A stretch of 64,000 nucleotides of DNA from contig CP136066.1 in assembly GCA_032622095.1 (NCBI GenBank), positions 45,151,835 to 45,215,834 of the forward strand, given 5' to 3'. The translations under genes were made by a program, and so were the position numbers. Shown here piece after piece: positions 12,861 to 23,490 of this stretch (its first letter is position 1; every line of letters begins with the position of its first letter). Below the pieces are notes generated by a model. It was not told where the DNA came from and made no database searches. It was given only the letters and a program-made list of their open reading frames with translations. This DNA is from Siphonodentalium dalli (taxonomy: Eukaryota; Mollusca; Scaphopoda; Gadilida; Siphonodentaliidae).

Positions 12861-13865
12861 TACATATATATAATGTACATACACACCCCACCAATGCCAT
12901 TATATAATCACTCCAGGTATACATCGACACCTCATCATTGAGCAAACATACCTTCTAGATATAACAATACAACGCGCAGCACATCGCCATTGGCCATACA
13001 GACACTACATGTATACCCTTTCTTCACATCCATGACCATATACCAACTCAAGATACACACACACCCCACGCATGACCATCGAGTCAAATTCAGTCAATCC
13101 AGGAATCCATAACATCTCACCATAGGATATAACAATACCTCATACGGCCATTCGAACACTCCAGATTTGCATATACATCTCGCTAATGATAATCCAACCA
13201 CTCGCCGTATAGTCACACACCCATCCATGATCATACAGCTACTCTCTGTATACCTATCCATCTACCAATGGCAATACAACCACGGCAGAGATGTATATAA
13301 ATCACATATATATCCATGACCACAAGGGCGCTTCATATATACCCACACGCCGCCAATGACCATACAGCTATACTCCAGGTATGCATATACTAGTACACTT
13401 CACAGTCATGACCGTACCGTCATTCCATTTACACCTATATACATGCACATACATTACAACCATTCCCTATTTATTCATACACCCACAGTCCCACACACGG
13501 TCAAGCAGCCAACATATGTATGCATATACACCTATCCATGACAAAAGTCACAGAAAGTACGGATGTATATCCCACACATGACCATACAGTCACTCTATAT
13601 ATACATAAACAACACGCATATCAACATACAGCTGCTATCATTATACCCCCACACAACTTCAGTAACCATACAAATACATTCTCGTATAGTTATTCACCTC
13701 ACACATGACCATACGGTCACCCATTGTACACCTATACATCTCACTATGGACACACCACACCATCGCCATATAGGGCTACTCCTTCGCACCATTCATGGTC
13801 ATACAATAACTCCATGTAGAACTATTCACCCTATCTATGACCACACATTCACCCCATGGCTGCCA
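12861..13865. repeat. Degenerate minisatellite array, copy 2
   Basis: Same family as 1-1590, with units around CATGACCATACAGTCACTCC and TATACATATACACC of about 40-52 bp, heavily diverged. The several short overlapping open frames (for example 13356-13871) follow from repetitiveness and are not genes. Confidence 0.85.
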
Positions 13866-14389
13866 TTTTGATATACACCATATATTAAGTTGTTTTTTAT
13901 GCTAATGGTCGAGAGTAGACAAATAATATGGTTTCATTCAGTTCAGTTCAGACGTTCTGCCCATTTCAGTTCAAAAATATGCCCAGAGTCCCAAAAGACA
14001 TTTTTGGCAAAATTCCGTACTACAGTATATCATTTAAAATGAATTTGTCATGCATCATAAGGCACAGGGACCACGAGAATGAAGCATGTAGTAGTCAGTG
14101 ATTAAGTAACATGGTTGATAACCAAGTCAGTTACAAGTTGCTAACTCATGGGAACACTGCTCGGGATATATGGTAAAAAAAAAAGCCATCTTGAGTAATT
14201 TTGTCCAAAAATACATTAGTGTTACGCATTTAAGACATATCAAAAACAATAGACATCTAATGGTCCAAACCTGAAAAATAATGTTTTACTGATTTTGATG
14301 TCAAGTTTGTGATAGAAAGATCCAATAATTATGGTAATGCCAGTGGTTACATTAGTAACACGTAACTAACGTCAATCGGAAATGTTGGA
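13866..14389. repeat. Conserved tail downstream of the minisatellite module, copy 2
   Basis: Aligns with 1591-2100 in the same orientation, including TTGAGTAATTTTGTCC, CATTAGTGTTACGCATTTAA and GATGTCAAGTTTGTGATAGA. Leads into the right arm of element F. Confidence 0.75.
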
Positions 14390-15021
14390 ATGTAATGTGT
14401 ATAAGGCAGCATAGCCCATTGTATTCGTCAATCAGTGCGATTACATGGCATGCTGGGGCAATATCTATCATTTTCCAGGTTTTGGCCGCCATTTTGGCAG
14501 CCATTGTCAGACCAAGTGACAATTTTTGTTCCATTGAATTCAAATATTCATAAGTAATTGTATGCTTGACTTAATTTGCAAAGTTCTGTCAATTTCTTTT
14601 TAAAATATGACTAGAATCCTAATGGTGATTTTTGGTGAAATTTCATATCCAGTTCTGTATTAACAAATTATTGAGGGATCGGAAGGGACTGGGATTACAC
14701 GAATGACATATTTCATTGGTCCAATGATCTCTTAACATAAACAATACAAAATAAAGTAACATTTCCGAACCAATTCCATACAGCAGAACCTGATCTAGAA
14801 GATATTAGTTAAAAACGTCAAATTTCCTCTTCCGACTGCCATTTTGATGGCCATTTTGGGCGGAGAGTTCCAATTTTACCCTAAAAATGTGCCATTATAT
14901 CTTTCAGAGTCATACTTATTGTTCATCACTAATTTTAAATCGCATATTTCATGGTAAGATTAATTGCCACATTTAATAAATTATATAATCACAAAACGCT
15001 CCTTAAATTCGGAAAAACCCT

Positions 15022-15247
15022 TACAAGAGGGGTTAAAGTGAAATTTCAGCGTGGCTCCATATTAGATATCAATAAGTATGTGAATATGTACATATGTGCA
15101 AAGTTTCATGGTTTAGTCACATTTGAACAATTGCCTTGAAAATTTGACTTAATCTACTCCACTAAATATCTTGACTAAAAGTAGAACAATATAGAGTTGG
15201 TTCTTGGTCTGAAAACAAAATATTATACACTATACATTGATTGAAAG
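15022..15247. other. Short non-coding spacer
   Basis: AT-rich sequence between the right end of fold-back element F and the SINE. No feature recognised. Confidence 0.4.
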
Positions 15248-15552
15248 GGGACCCCAGTGGTCCAGTCGATAAAGTTATCAGTGCATTATTCAACCATATG
15301 CCGCCCAGCGCTGACGAAGCTGGTTCGAACACCGACAAGCGCGGATTCGCGATACACGCAAAGTGAGGTTAATCTTAATCGTGCATCTGGGCAAGTTTAT
15401 CGGTTGCTTTCCGGGTTCGGTTGTTTCTGCACTCAGTGGAGGGATTTATTGGTGAAATTTACTCTCTGTGTAGACTTTCCTCCACCCGTAAAACCGACAA
15501 TGTCGTGAAATGCCCTTGCGGTTGAAACGGAGATAAACCACAATCAATAAAC
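15248..15552 (+). mobile_element. tRNA-derived SINE
   Basis: The 5' part has internal RNA polymerase III promoter elements: a box A-like TGGTCCAGTCGA (15259-15270) and a box B-like GGTTCGAACACC (15322-15333), 50-60 bp apart as in tRNAs. Downstream is a conserved-looking domain (CGTAAAACCGACAATGTCG, AAATGCCCTTGCGGTTGAAA) and a tail with repeated AATCAATAAACC. The layout of tRNA head, central domain and short-repeat tail fits SINEs I know from molluscs; the exact family is not assigned. The head cannot fold as a functional tRNA as far as I can see. Confidence 0.75.
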
Positions 15553-16330
15553 CAAACCATTGATTGGAAACTTAAACTATCGGGACAATCCCAACCTATG
15601 GCCACGCTCGGTCTGAACTTTCCAACCCCCGCTGGTTCAGGCATGAACTTTTCCTGCTGTTGAAAATTAAAGGTGAGAAATCCGCATCACCCCTGGTCCG
15701 TGATCCCTGTCTAACGGCGACGGCATACGGGTACCGCTATACCATACGGAGATAAGTACAGGTCCCTGGGGATAAATACCAGATATACCAATATATAATA
15801 TAACAGTGACAAGGTTCACAAGTCCGAATTCGGAAAAACACACCATCTATCAGATTCCTCATAGATTCTCAAAATCTTTCTTCTCAGTCACAACATATTT
15901 CATTGTTTCTTATTGGCCATACAATTTCCTTTCTTTTGATGTATAATTCCATAGTATCAAACGAACAGAAATCGATATATCATATCGAAAACTAGCAAAA
16001 CCTATCGACGAAAAGCGGTCGTGAGTCGGATACCAATTCAATTCTTGCATCACAATTGCCGAACCTGCGAATTCCCCGCGGGATATGTCGACTTCGCTTA
16101 AATAGACCTCGCCAAAGTATATATCAAACGAAAGAAAATTGTATGTATCTCAATGTATTATGAATTTGGAATTAATTGATCTACACATGACTGCATTCCC
16201 ATATGGCCTGATGGAAATGCTTCAGAATTTGAACCACTCCGAAAAATAAAGATGTCTCAAAAAGCTCAACTCGGATTTTAGGGGACTTTTGCGATGTTGT
16301 TCATAAACATGTTCTTATTGATCCCTGAAA
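15553..16330. other. Non-coding interval
   Basis: No open frame with a recognisable domain. The sequence is mixed in composition, and I found no match elsewhere in the window. Confidence 0.4.
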
Positions 16331-16948
16331 AAATCAGCTTTCCCCCATTTTTTGCACTAGTGAAATCTAATGTGCCTGGACTATATGTGGATTAACTCTG
16401 GTTCAAATTATTTGACGAAACCCGTAGTATGTTGGTGGCCACCAACCTTTACTAGCACCACACTAAAGGACATTCAAATCCGATGAACCATGACAGAGTT
16501 ACAAGTTAAATGTTCTTTCGGACACAAAATTCAACAATATTCAAATCAAACAAGGGACGTAACTGGTAAACATTAAAGGACGAAACTGTAGTATAAGTGT
16601 ATCATATCCACAACATATTGATCTGCAGCTGTGCTATCACCATGTCAAAGGACAACGAAATAACACTGATGGCAAGATGATATATGTTGGCACGGACACA
16701 ACAATTCACAAATTTCGAAGTCAAACAAGGTCACAACTCTGGTAGAAATAAATGGACGAAACGCGTAGTGTGTGTGCATCATTTCCCCCAACCTGTGCTA
16801 TCACCTGCCAAAGGACAACGAAATCCGATAACTAACACCTGAGAGTTACAATCTGAAATGTTATGACGGACGGACGGATGAACGGACGGATCACTCGGTT
16901 ATATGCCCCGAACCTCCTACGGGGAGGGGGCAATATGCGTGATATTTG
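16331..16948 (-). repeat. Dispersed repeat R, copy 2, first part
   Basis: Inverted relative to copy 1 (7665-8420). Contains the reverse complements of the GAGTTACGGCCC and GATAGCACAG blocks and a GACGGACGGACGGATGAACG stretch near 16866. Interrupted after TTTGATCA by the LINE fragment, and resumes at 17906 with GAGGGCAGCCAGGAG. Confidence 0.75.
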
Positions 16949-16950
16949 AT

Positions 16951-17905
16951 CATATTATACGTGTTTGAGTTACGAAAAGTTACACATTACTTATTGTAAG
17001 CATATATTGGGAGTAGGTAAGTACGCTCCAAATCATGCAGTCAGAGCAGAGCTCGGTAGATATCCATGTTCCGTCGAAATATAATGCAGAATGGCTAACT
17101 ATGGAGCAAAATTATCAAATGTATCTAAAAACAAACTTATGGCATCAGCCGTCTCTGAACATGTGACGAGGAAAGCCAAATGCAACTCTTTATTCAGGAC
17201 GATAAACGCATGTGGCTGTAAAAAATATACAGGTTCCATTAAATAACCAAACATATAGTATCATTAGAAACCTCAAGTGTAAGCTCCAGGAAGAACATGT
17301 GAAAACATTCAAGAGATCTATATTTGATGACTCAAACGAGATGGCCATAAAAATAAACTCAGAACATATAGATTGTTTAAAATCGATTATGTCTTCGAGA
17401 CTTACTTAATAAACACAACATCTTTACAAGATAGGATCAGTTTTACAAAACTCCGTGTGATCACAAACTCGCTATTGAAAAAGGTAGACATCATCAGCCT
17501 ATAATTAAGGAGGGGAAGAGACTGTGCCTTAAATGCAGGACCGGTTCTGATATAGAAAATGAGTATTATTTCATTATGGAATGTCCACACTATTGCGATC
17601 TCAGAGATGAACTTTTCCAAATTGTTGGTATCTATCACAGCTTTTTACAAGTATGTCAAACGATCAGAAATTTAATCTTGTAATGAAAAATGATAACCCT
17701 GAAATAAGCAGCAAAATCAGCAACGTGGTCAGGCGCTTCTTTGATAAGCGTTCTGAGTGAATATAATGCTTGCCATCACACAATAAAATACATATAGCTA
17801 GACATGCCATGTTCACATGTAATTGTTTATTGTTTTATTATGAATTATATTGTTAGCATACTGCCTTTATTTGTGTTTATGCAAATAAATCGTATCGTAT
17901 CGTAT
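16951..17905 (+). mobile_element. 3' fragment of a non-LTR retrotransposon (LINE) inserted in repeat R
   Basis: Comparison with uninterrupted repeat R at 7690-7745 shows that about 955 bp were inserted between TTTGATC and GAGGGCAG. The insert ends in a short-repeat tail (AATAAATCGTATCGTATCGTAT), typical of several LINE clades, and carries a decayed C-terminal domain of a LINE protein (17212-17683). 5' truncation and a tandem-repeat tail are expected outcomes of target-primed reverse transcription. Confidence 0.75.
17212..17683 (+). pseudogene. Decayed LINE ORF2 C-terminal region
   Basis: An upstream frame (17212-17409) ends at a stop just where the family should continue. The reading resumes in another frame at 17435-17683, with HKLAIEKGR, then RLCLKC, then ENEYYFIMECPHY. 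A CxxC followed by E-Y-[HY]-F and CP-Y is the zinc-knuckle-like end of many LINE proteins; here the usual His appears as Tyr. Stops and at least one frameshift make it non-functional. Confidence 0.7.
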
Positions 17906-18000
17906 GAGGGCAGCCAGGAGTGGCTGGCACTGTGGGGGGGGGGGACAAAGTAAGTGTCGAGCAAGCAATATGCGTACATTGACGTGTATGTACATAAATA
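17906..18000 (-). repeat. Dispersed repeat R, copy 2, second part
   Basis: GAGGGCAGCCAGGAGTGGCT and the following TGTCGAGCAAGCAA are the reverse complement of 7670-7735. A run of G at 17934-17944 differs from copy 1 and is a likely length-variable site. Confidence 0.8.
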
Positions 18001-18111
18001 TAAAATAATCTTGCATTGAAACCAGCCTTTTGGTCTGGTCGATAAAAGGTTTCTCGTTGAACAAAATTGGACTATGTTGATTTCTATTCCGTTTCGAAGA
18101 GGAATATACGC

Positions 18112-18172
18112 TATATACCGACGGCAGAAAGCGGCCGTAAAAATCGCGCGCTCGCGCCCGGTGTGGATTGAC
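18112..18172. repeat. Solo terminal end of GC-rich element G
   Basis: ACGGCAGAAAGCGGCCGTAA followed by AATCGCGCGCTCGCGCCCGG and GTGTGGATTGACC matches the outer arm of the 10738-11556 element in right-end orientation. The partner left end is not visible nearby, so this is a solo or deleted copy. A minus-strand open frame through it is spurious. Confidence 0.8.
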
Positions 18173-19626
18173 CCTCAGTGTGACAAGGACAGAAAATAAA
18201 GCAATCACGCCAATGAAATCAAAATGGCCACAACTCCAAGCCATGCCACGACGAGAGCAACATAGAAGTGAAAATACATATTGGTAATTTACAAGTATGT
18301 TCTTAAATACCTTTAGAGGCTCACATATCATTAACACAGATCCATCTATCTGAATGATGTATCGATCGCTCCAACGCAAGTTATTACACCCAATGATTTA
18401 CCTCTTTAATCTATATGCAAATATATTCCAAAGACGAAGACCACATCAGAACGATATGTTGTGAGATAAGAAATTTAAGAATTGATGGTCTGGAATATAT
18501 TAACATACAGATAAAGGTAACTCTTTATGCAAATGTTCCATGCGATATGATCAAATGTAACCACTGTGATTACAACACGTGGTTAGGTTGTTGAGTTGTG
18601 TCGCAGTATTATAGCAGTCCCTACTACTCATCTGTATTGCTAATGTTGTAAAAAATATATGGAATATAAATATATAATTTTGATCAATACAAACTTAAAA
18701 AAACAATATATCGACCATGGGCACAATTATCTTCTTATATTTTGGGTAAACCTTCCACGAGAGCCTATCGTGAAATTTACTGTTCTCGCTAAATACAAAA
18801 TTTACATTATTCGAATGTCCTCAATGACGTTTAAAGGCACGTGAGGCCTTAGTTGTCGAAAATATTCATATTTGTTCCAATCACCGTAACAGAAAAGCAT
18901 TAAAACGCAAACAGTTTCGTTCATATATACCATGACCATCGCGTTAACAGCATGTTATCATAAAGATTTACTATATTTTACCTAAGCAAGAGCCTGATTG
19001 TGTTACATAAGACAGCACAATGCTGCTGGCTAATCACACACAAATGGCATAAACGCTCTTTATTCGTTCCATATCAGGAATTCACCAACAAAGAACGCTC
19101 TTTATGTTTACCATCATAATATAAACAAACACCAGAAAAGTAACTTTTATGCTTTTGTTTACATAACAATGGTCAAATATATGACAATAACATACTGTTT
19201 ATGCGATATTTCTTATTTGTATACGGACAAAGTCTGTCTACATTTTGTTGTTCTTTCTGTTTGTGGCGGTTTTTGACGGGTGGAAATATTTTCACAGGAT
19301 ACCCACCGCCAAGGCCAACCGTACCTTTAAAGTACGGTTAGACATATGGGATTGATTACTAGCCATCTTGCACGTAAATTGAGAAATTGAAAGCTCGGCT
19401 AGTCTGGTCCCCATTCCATCCAACCGTGACAAATAATTGAAATAATCTATCCTAGTATTGCAGACCTTTGTGATAAAATTAATGTGGTTGTGAATCACAA
19501 TAATCGCATTTGAGCGCAATTCAATTGCATTTTGAAGTAATTGCTGCCCACATAACCTTGAAGGAATAGCACTCAGACCTAATTTGCTTAAGCGAAATTG
19601 AATTGCACTTGAGTAAAGTAATGTAT
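18173..19626. other. Non-coding interval
   Basis: AT-rich. A small near-palindrome ACCGTACCTTTAAAGTACGG is at 19319-19338. Short open frames at 18659-18844 and 19292-19519 carry no recognisable domain. Confidence 0.45.
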
Positions 19627-20117
19627 CTTAAAGGTACTCAATCCGATAAAACTCCTCTCAATTACTATTTCAATGGCTTTGGGGGGTCAAACATATTTGA
19701 TTCGAGTCGAGGAAGTCACCCATCAAAGCTCAGATTTGTTAGATATCGATTTTAGAAATCTATTATTTTTCATTATCGGGAATACTTTCTGGCCCAGAAC
19801 TCAGTCAAAATTGCGTTATTATTACCTCTTGATTTTAGAGTTATCCATCCTTGTCTGTTTGAATTGTGTTTTGGTGTACACATCTCGCGCAGGTTACGAA
19901 ACTGACGGCAATTATTAGTACTCATCTCGAGAAACTAACAAATTTCAAAAATCAATATCTAATAACTCTGAGCTTTGTTTGATGGGTTCCTCGACTCGAA
20001 TCAAATATTTTTTACCCCCAAAACCAAAGAAATAGTAATATAGGACCCTCTGGTCGGATTGTTGTTGTTGTAATCTGTTGAGATGGGGACCCTCTGTTCG
20101 GATTGAGTACCTTTAAG
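19627..20117. mobile_element. Palindromic MITE with 20 bp perfect TIRs
   Basis: CTTAAAGGTACTCAATCCGA (19627-19646) is repeated in perfect reverse complement at 20098-20117. Inside, the inverted similarity extends over much of 19660-19770 versus 19920-20060, for example around ATTTGATTCGAGTCGAGGAA. TGTAT lies directly outside both ends and is a plausible 5 bp target duplication. No coding capacity; transposase superfamily not assigned. Confidence 0.8.
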
Positions 20118-20250
20118 TGTATGCAATTATCCTTAAGCGCAAATAACTTTTTTATAAATCGCAGTTTTTGGTATACTTAATTTCCAGTATTAATAATTGT
20201 GAAAAAGGTTTTGCATATAAAGGTAATACTAGTACGTCACACTGAACCTG

Positions 20251-20442
20251 GAATAACCCGACCCTCCCTCGGACAACCCGACCCTCCCTCGGACAACCCG
20301 ACCCTCCCTCGGACAACCCGACCCTCCCTCGGACAACCCGATCCTCACTCGGACAACCCGACCCTCCCTCGGACAACCCGACCCTCCCTCGGACAACCCG
20401 ACCCTCCCTCGGACAACCCGACCCTCCCTCGGACAACCCGAC
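20251..20442. repeat. 20 bp GC-rich minisatellite, nine units plus a part
   Basis: Near-perfect tandem units GGACAACCCGACCCTCCCTC. The first unit starts GAATAA and the unit at 20331-20350 carries two substitutions. All three frames on each strand are open because the unit lacks stops. No coding role is inferred. High identity implies recent expansion. Confidence 0.97.
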
Positions 20443-20577
20443 ACAACATATCCAAATGTTATTAGGCGAAATAATGTCATCTGCCTCAAAGCTGTTCAGT
20501 GACTTATACCTGTCATCGCTATCAACATGTAATATCAGGGCGTTGCCTAATTTTATTTTCCTAATGTGAGACATCGT

Positions 20578-20622
20578 CAGTCAGATGCTCGTAGCCCGTT
20601 TATATATAACCATGGGTATATG
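20578..20622. repeat. 45 bp inverted repeat, partner at 25732-25776
   Basis: CAGTCAGATGCTCGTAGCCC and the following GTTTATATATAACCATGGGT are present as exact reverse complement at 25732-25776, 5.1 kb away. Both lie in otherwise unrelated flanks, so these are probably ends of a dispersed element. Confidence 0.85.
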
Positions 20623-20850
20623 CGAAAATACACAACGAAAACACACTCCACAGTTTTGATCGATAAGTCTTGCCTTGTGTATTTTGATGTTGAATTTTTT
20701 GACAATCGGTCTTCCGTATCATTTATACAACACAATTATCGTCTTACTTGCAGCACGACTTTATCGTGTGATCGTCACGGAAGCGTTTTATTTCAGAGTA
20801 TGGTTAATACATTGCCGCCGGTGAAGTGTATTATCGGATAAGAAACAAAC

Positions 20851-20930
20851 AAGAAAACCATAGTCAGAAATGGTAACGCCACCAAGATCGTATTATTAGC
20901 CATAAATATAAATAATAATACAATTATTCT
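20851..20930. repeat. Dispersed repeat D, short fragment
   Basis: Begins AAGAAAACCATAGTCAGAAA like 4484 and 63276 and aligns for about 80 bp (GGTAACGCCACCAAGATCGT, then ATTATTAGCCAT). Confidence 0.75.
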
Positions 20931-21039
20931 ATAAACTAGCTTTCAAATTTTATGCGGGAAATTTGCGTACTTCCATATTTCAAGTTTTCCCGTTTCTCGT
21001 GGCATACATTACTTTCATCAAACTGTCTTCTTTATTACA

Positions 21040-21620
21040 CAAGCTGATAGGCCCGACTTCACCCGGGCTGTTTCCCATCTGCTTTCCGGTGAAAGGTGCG
21101 ATTTGACCTTCAATTGACTATTTCGAAAGTCAAGGTCAGGTCAGGGTCTTGATTTGTCCAGTCCAAAACACCCCCACCCGTAGAAAACTACCCATAGGTA
21201 TCAAATTTCGTCGAAATCCGTCCGTTTTACCCAACTTGACCTTTAATTAACAATTTTGAAGGTCAAGGTAAGGTCAGAGTCATGATTTGACCCGTCCAAA
21301 ACACCCCCCCCGACAAAAGTACCCATAGGTATCAAATTTCGTCGAAATCTATCCGTTTTATCCGAGTTGACCTTTGATTGGCCATATTGAAGGTCAAGGT
21401 CAGGCCGAGGTCACGATTTGACCCGTTCAAAACTCTCCTCGGACCAAAGTATCCCTAGGTATCAAATTTCGCCGAAATTTGTCCGTTTTACCCAAATTGA
21501 CCTTGCATTGACAGTTTTAATGGTCAAGGTCAGGTCGGGGTCACGATTTGACCCGTTCAAAACACTTCCCGGACACAAATACCCATAAGTATCAAATTAC
21601 GTTGAATTCTATGGAAAGCC
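21040..21620 (-). mobile_element. Helitron-like repeat, copy on the minus strand
   Basis: Four degenerate units of about 115-120 bp, each with the reverse complement of the 12300-12850 blocks: GAAGGTCAAGGTCAGG, GATTTGACCCGT, and ATCAAATTTCGTCGAAAT. The 3' end region (21040-21085) has the expected inverted hairpin GGCCCGACTTCACCCGGGCT, but the terminal tetranucleotide reads CTTG rather than CTAG, so this end is degenerate. Confidence 0.6.
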
Positions 21621-22019
21621 GAGGAGGACATGTTGGTTGCTAATTGCTAGATATACGACGCGGTATTTTGAAGGTGTTTCAAACTAGGAGATAGAAGTAT
21701 TCTGCCTTTCAAATGGTGATGAATTATAGTAGTTTATTCAAATTTTATGGCATAAATTGTTATTAAAACCGTATATACTATAAAAAATTAATGACTCGAA
21801 AATTAAGTGGGCCTTTAAACAAAGTCACAATTGCATTTAGGCTCATCTCATACTCGTCCATTCAGCGATATTCTACTGCGCAGTTTGTTATAGCCTCCAG
21901 TATTTATTGAGCGTTATACCCCCAACTGTTATAATTCGCCTTTAGCAGGCGTACTCTTGCCTCAGATTAATGAGATATTAGGTCACACATAATCACATTA
22001 AATCGCATCGTAACATAGC
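21621..22019. other. Non-coding interval
   Basis: AT-rich, no recognised element or gene. Confidence 0.4.
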
Positions 22020-22840
22020 AATTGTGTGGGCTCCTTGGCGTGAATATGTAATGAGAAATAAGGTCATACGTAATGACATTAAACTCAAGAAAACCCTCGA
22101 AAACAAAACAAAATCACATTTAATGTTTTACGTTATTTCCTTCATAAAAAGAATCTTCGTGATAATGAACCCTCTCGTTACTTTAGAATATAGAATTAAC
22201 CTTAAAATAAAAAAAATCTTTGGAACACAGAACCTTCGGAATAACGAACCTTCGGATTGGTGAACCTTCGGAATAGCGAACATTCAGAGAAATTTCGGAA
22301 TAGTGGACCTTCGGGATAGTGAACCTTCGGAATAGAGACATGCCCCCCAATATTCATATTATATGCCCAGAGTTCAAAGGTATGGACCCATAAAATTCTA
22401 AACTTGGCCCTTAAAATATTGAACTCCAAATTGGAGCACACACAGAACACCACTTAAGTCAACTGAACCTATGTCATGTCCCAATGCGGGAGGGTCCATA
22501 TATACCACAACATTCATAGTATATGCCAAGAATTCAAAGGTATGGGCCCACGTAATGACATAAAATCTCAAGAAAACCAGCGAAAACAAAACAAAATCAC
22601 ATTTAATGTTCTAAGTTAAGTTATTTCCTCCTGTATCTGTATCGGTGTGCGCGCATGATCAGTTCGGATGTGAGCGCACACTCCATATAAAGAATCTTTG
22701 TGAAAATGAACCCTCTCAAATTAGTCTCAATACTTTAAAATATAGAATTAACCTAAAAATAACAAAAACCTTCGGAATAGAGAACCTTCGGAATAGCGGA
22801 CCTTCGGGATAGCAAACCTTCATAATAGAAGCATGTCCCC
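22020..22840. repeat. Duplicated block with a GAACCTTCGGAATAG mini-array
   Basis: Two diverged copies of a unit of about 500 bp, each with CTCAAGAAAACC, AAACAAAACAAAATCACATT, and then a run of 15-16 bp units GAACCTTCGGAATAGC (22225-22340 and 22770-22835). Between runs the GTTCAAAGGTATGG segment is also duplicated (22372, 22535). No coding content. Confidence 0.8.
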
Positions 22841-23239
22841 ACAATTACACCGGTGACGTAAACACATGTGCCAATCTTAGTTGTACTCTCGTAATTATCG
22901 GTACGATGAAACGGTGACGGAATCTGACGAGGTTTGCCGAATGTACAATCACCCAGTGAATTATCGATCGACCATGCGATATCAAAAAACCAAAAGCTAG
23001 AAACACCACACTACGGTGGCGTAATAAGCCTATGCCGAGGGCAGAAACAAAAGTTGCGAGAGGCACCCCTGGTTGAGTGTGGGATATTTGGCACTCGAGA
23101 CTTGGTTAGAGGGTTTTCGTTGGGGTGGTCTCCACCTTGGAATTTCCAACTGCATCCCACCCCATTGAACCACACCAAACTCATAAGTTTGCGTAAATCA
23201 ATTTGCACCCCCCTTGATTTTTCCCAAATGTTCCCTCAC

Positions 23240-23490
23240 AGACTACCAGATGGTAGACTATTCCAAATGAAACAGAGAGTTGTTATACCATGGAACAATT
23301 TACCAGAGATGATTGTTTCATCCGTCAAAGAACTGTTTGACTCATATTTCTATAGCCAGAAATATGAGTACGATGAGTGATTTTAACATATTGTGTTTAT
23401 GATTACGTTATAATTTATATCCATGTTTCAAATCGGAACAAAAAGTCGGATGACTTGTTTCGAAATAAATGATACTGATACTGATACTGT
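23240..23490 (+). mobile_element. 3' end of a second LINE family
   Basis: The last 45 or so codons of the open frame ending at 23380 read RVVIPWNNLPEMIVSSVKEL and onward to a stop. The R-V-x-x-W-N-x-L-P motif near the C-terminus is a common ending of CR1/L2-type LINE proteins and related clades. About 100 bp later the tail is AATAAATGATACTGATACTG with repeated GATACT units. The upstream part (22934-23240) does not look like the same protein. A 5'-truncated insertion is the likely reading. Confidence 0.65.

Larger units (their letters stand above)
11610..15021. mobile_element. Large fold-back element F with composite core
   Basis: The left arm 11610-12225 and right arm about 14390-15021 are diverged reverse complements. 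The ends are GGTTTTTTTCCGAATTTAA and its counterpart TTAAATTCGGAAAAACC, and the interiors match around TTCCGATCCCTCAATAA and TATACAATTTAATAAATT. Between them lie a Helitron-like insert (12226-12860), the CATGACCATA minisatellite (12861-13865) and the conserved tail also found at 1591-2340. No transposase is visible. The similarity of the core to 1-2340 suggests that the left window edge is inside a related copy. Confidence 0.65.

Noticed and set aside
15248-15340. Functional tRNA gene
   Set aside because: Box A and B are present but the sequence does not give a tRNA cloverleaf with acceptor pairing that I can see, and it continues into a SINE body.
17867-18379. 170-codon minus-strand frame
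   Set aside because: It runs through the repeat R end, the poly-G run and the solo TIR of element G. No domain is recognisable.
20152-20574. Open frames over the 20 bp minisatellite
   Set aside because: Frames cycle with the repeat and consist of low-complexity peptide.
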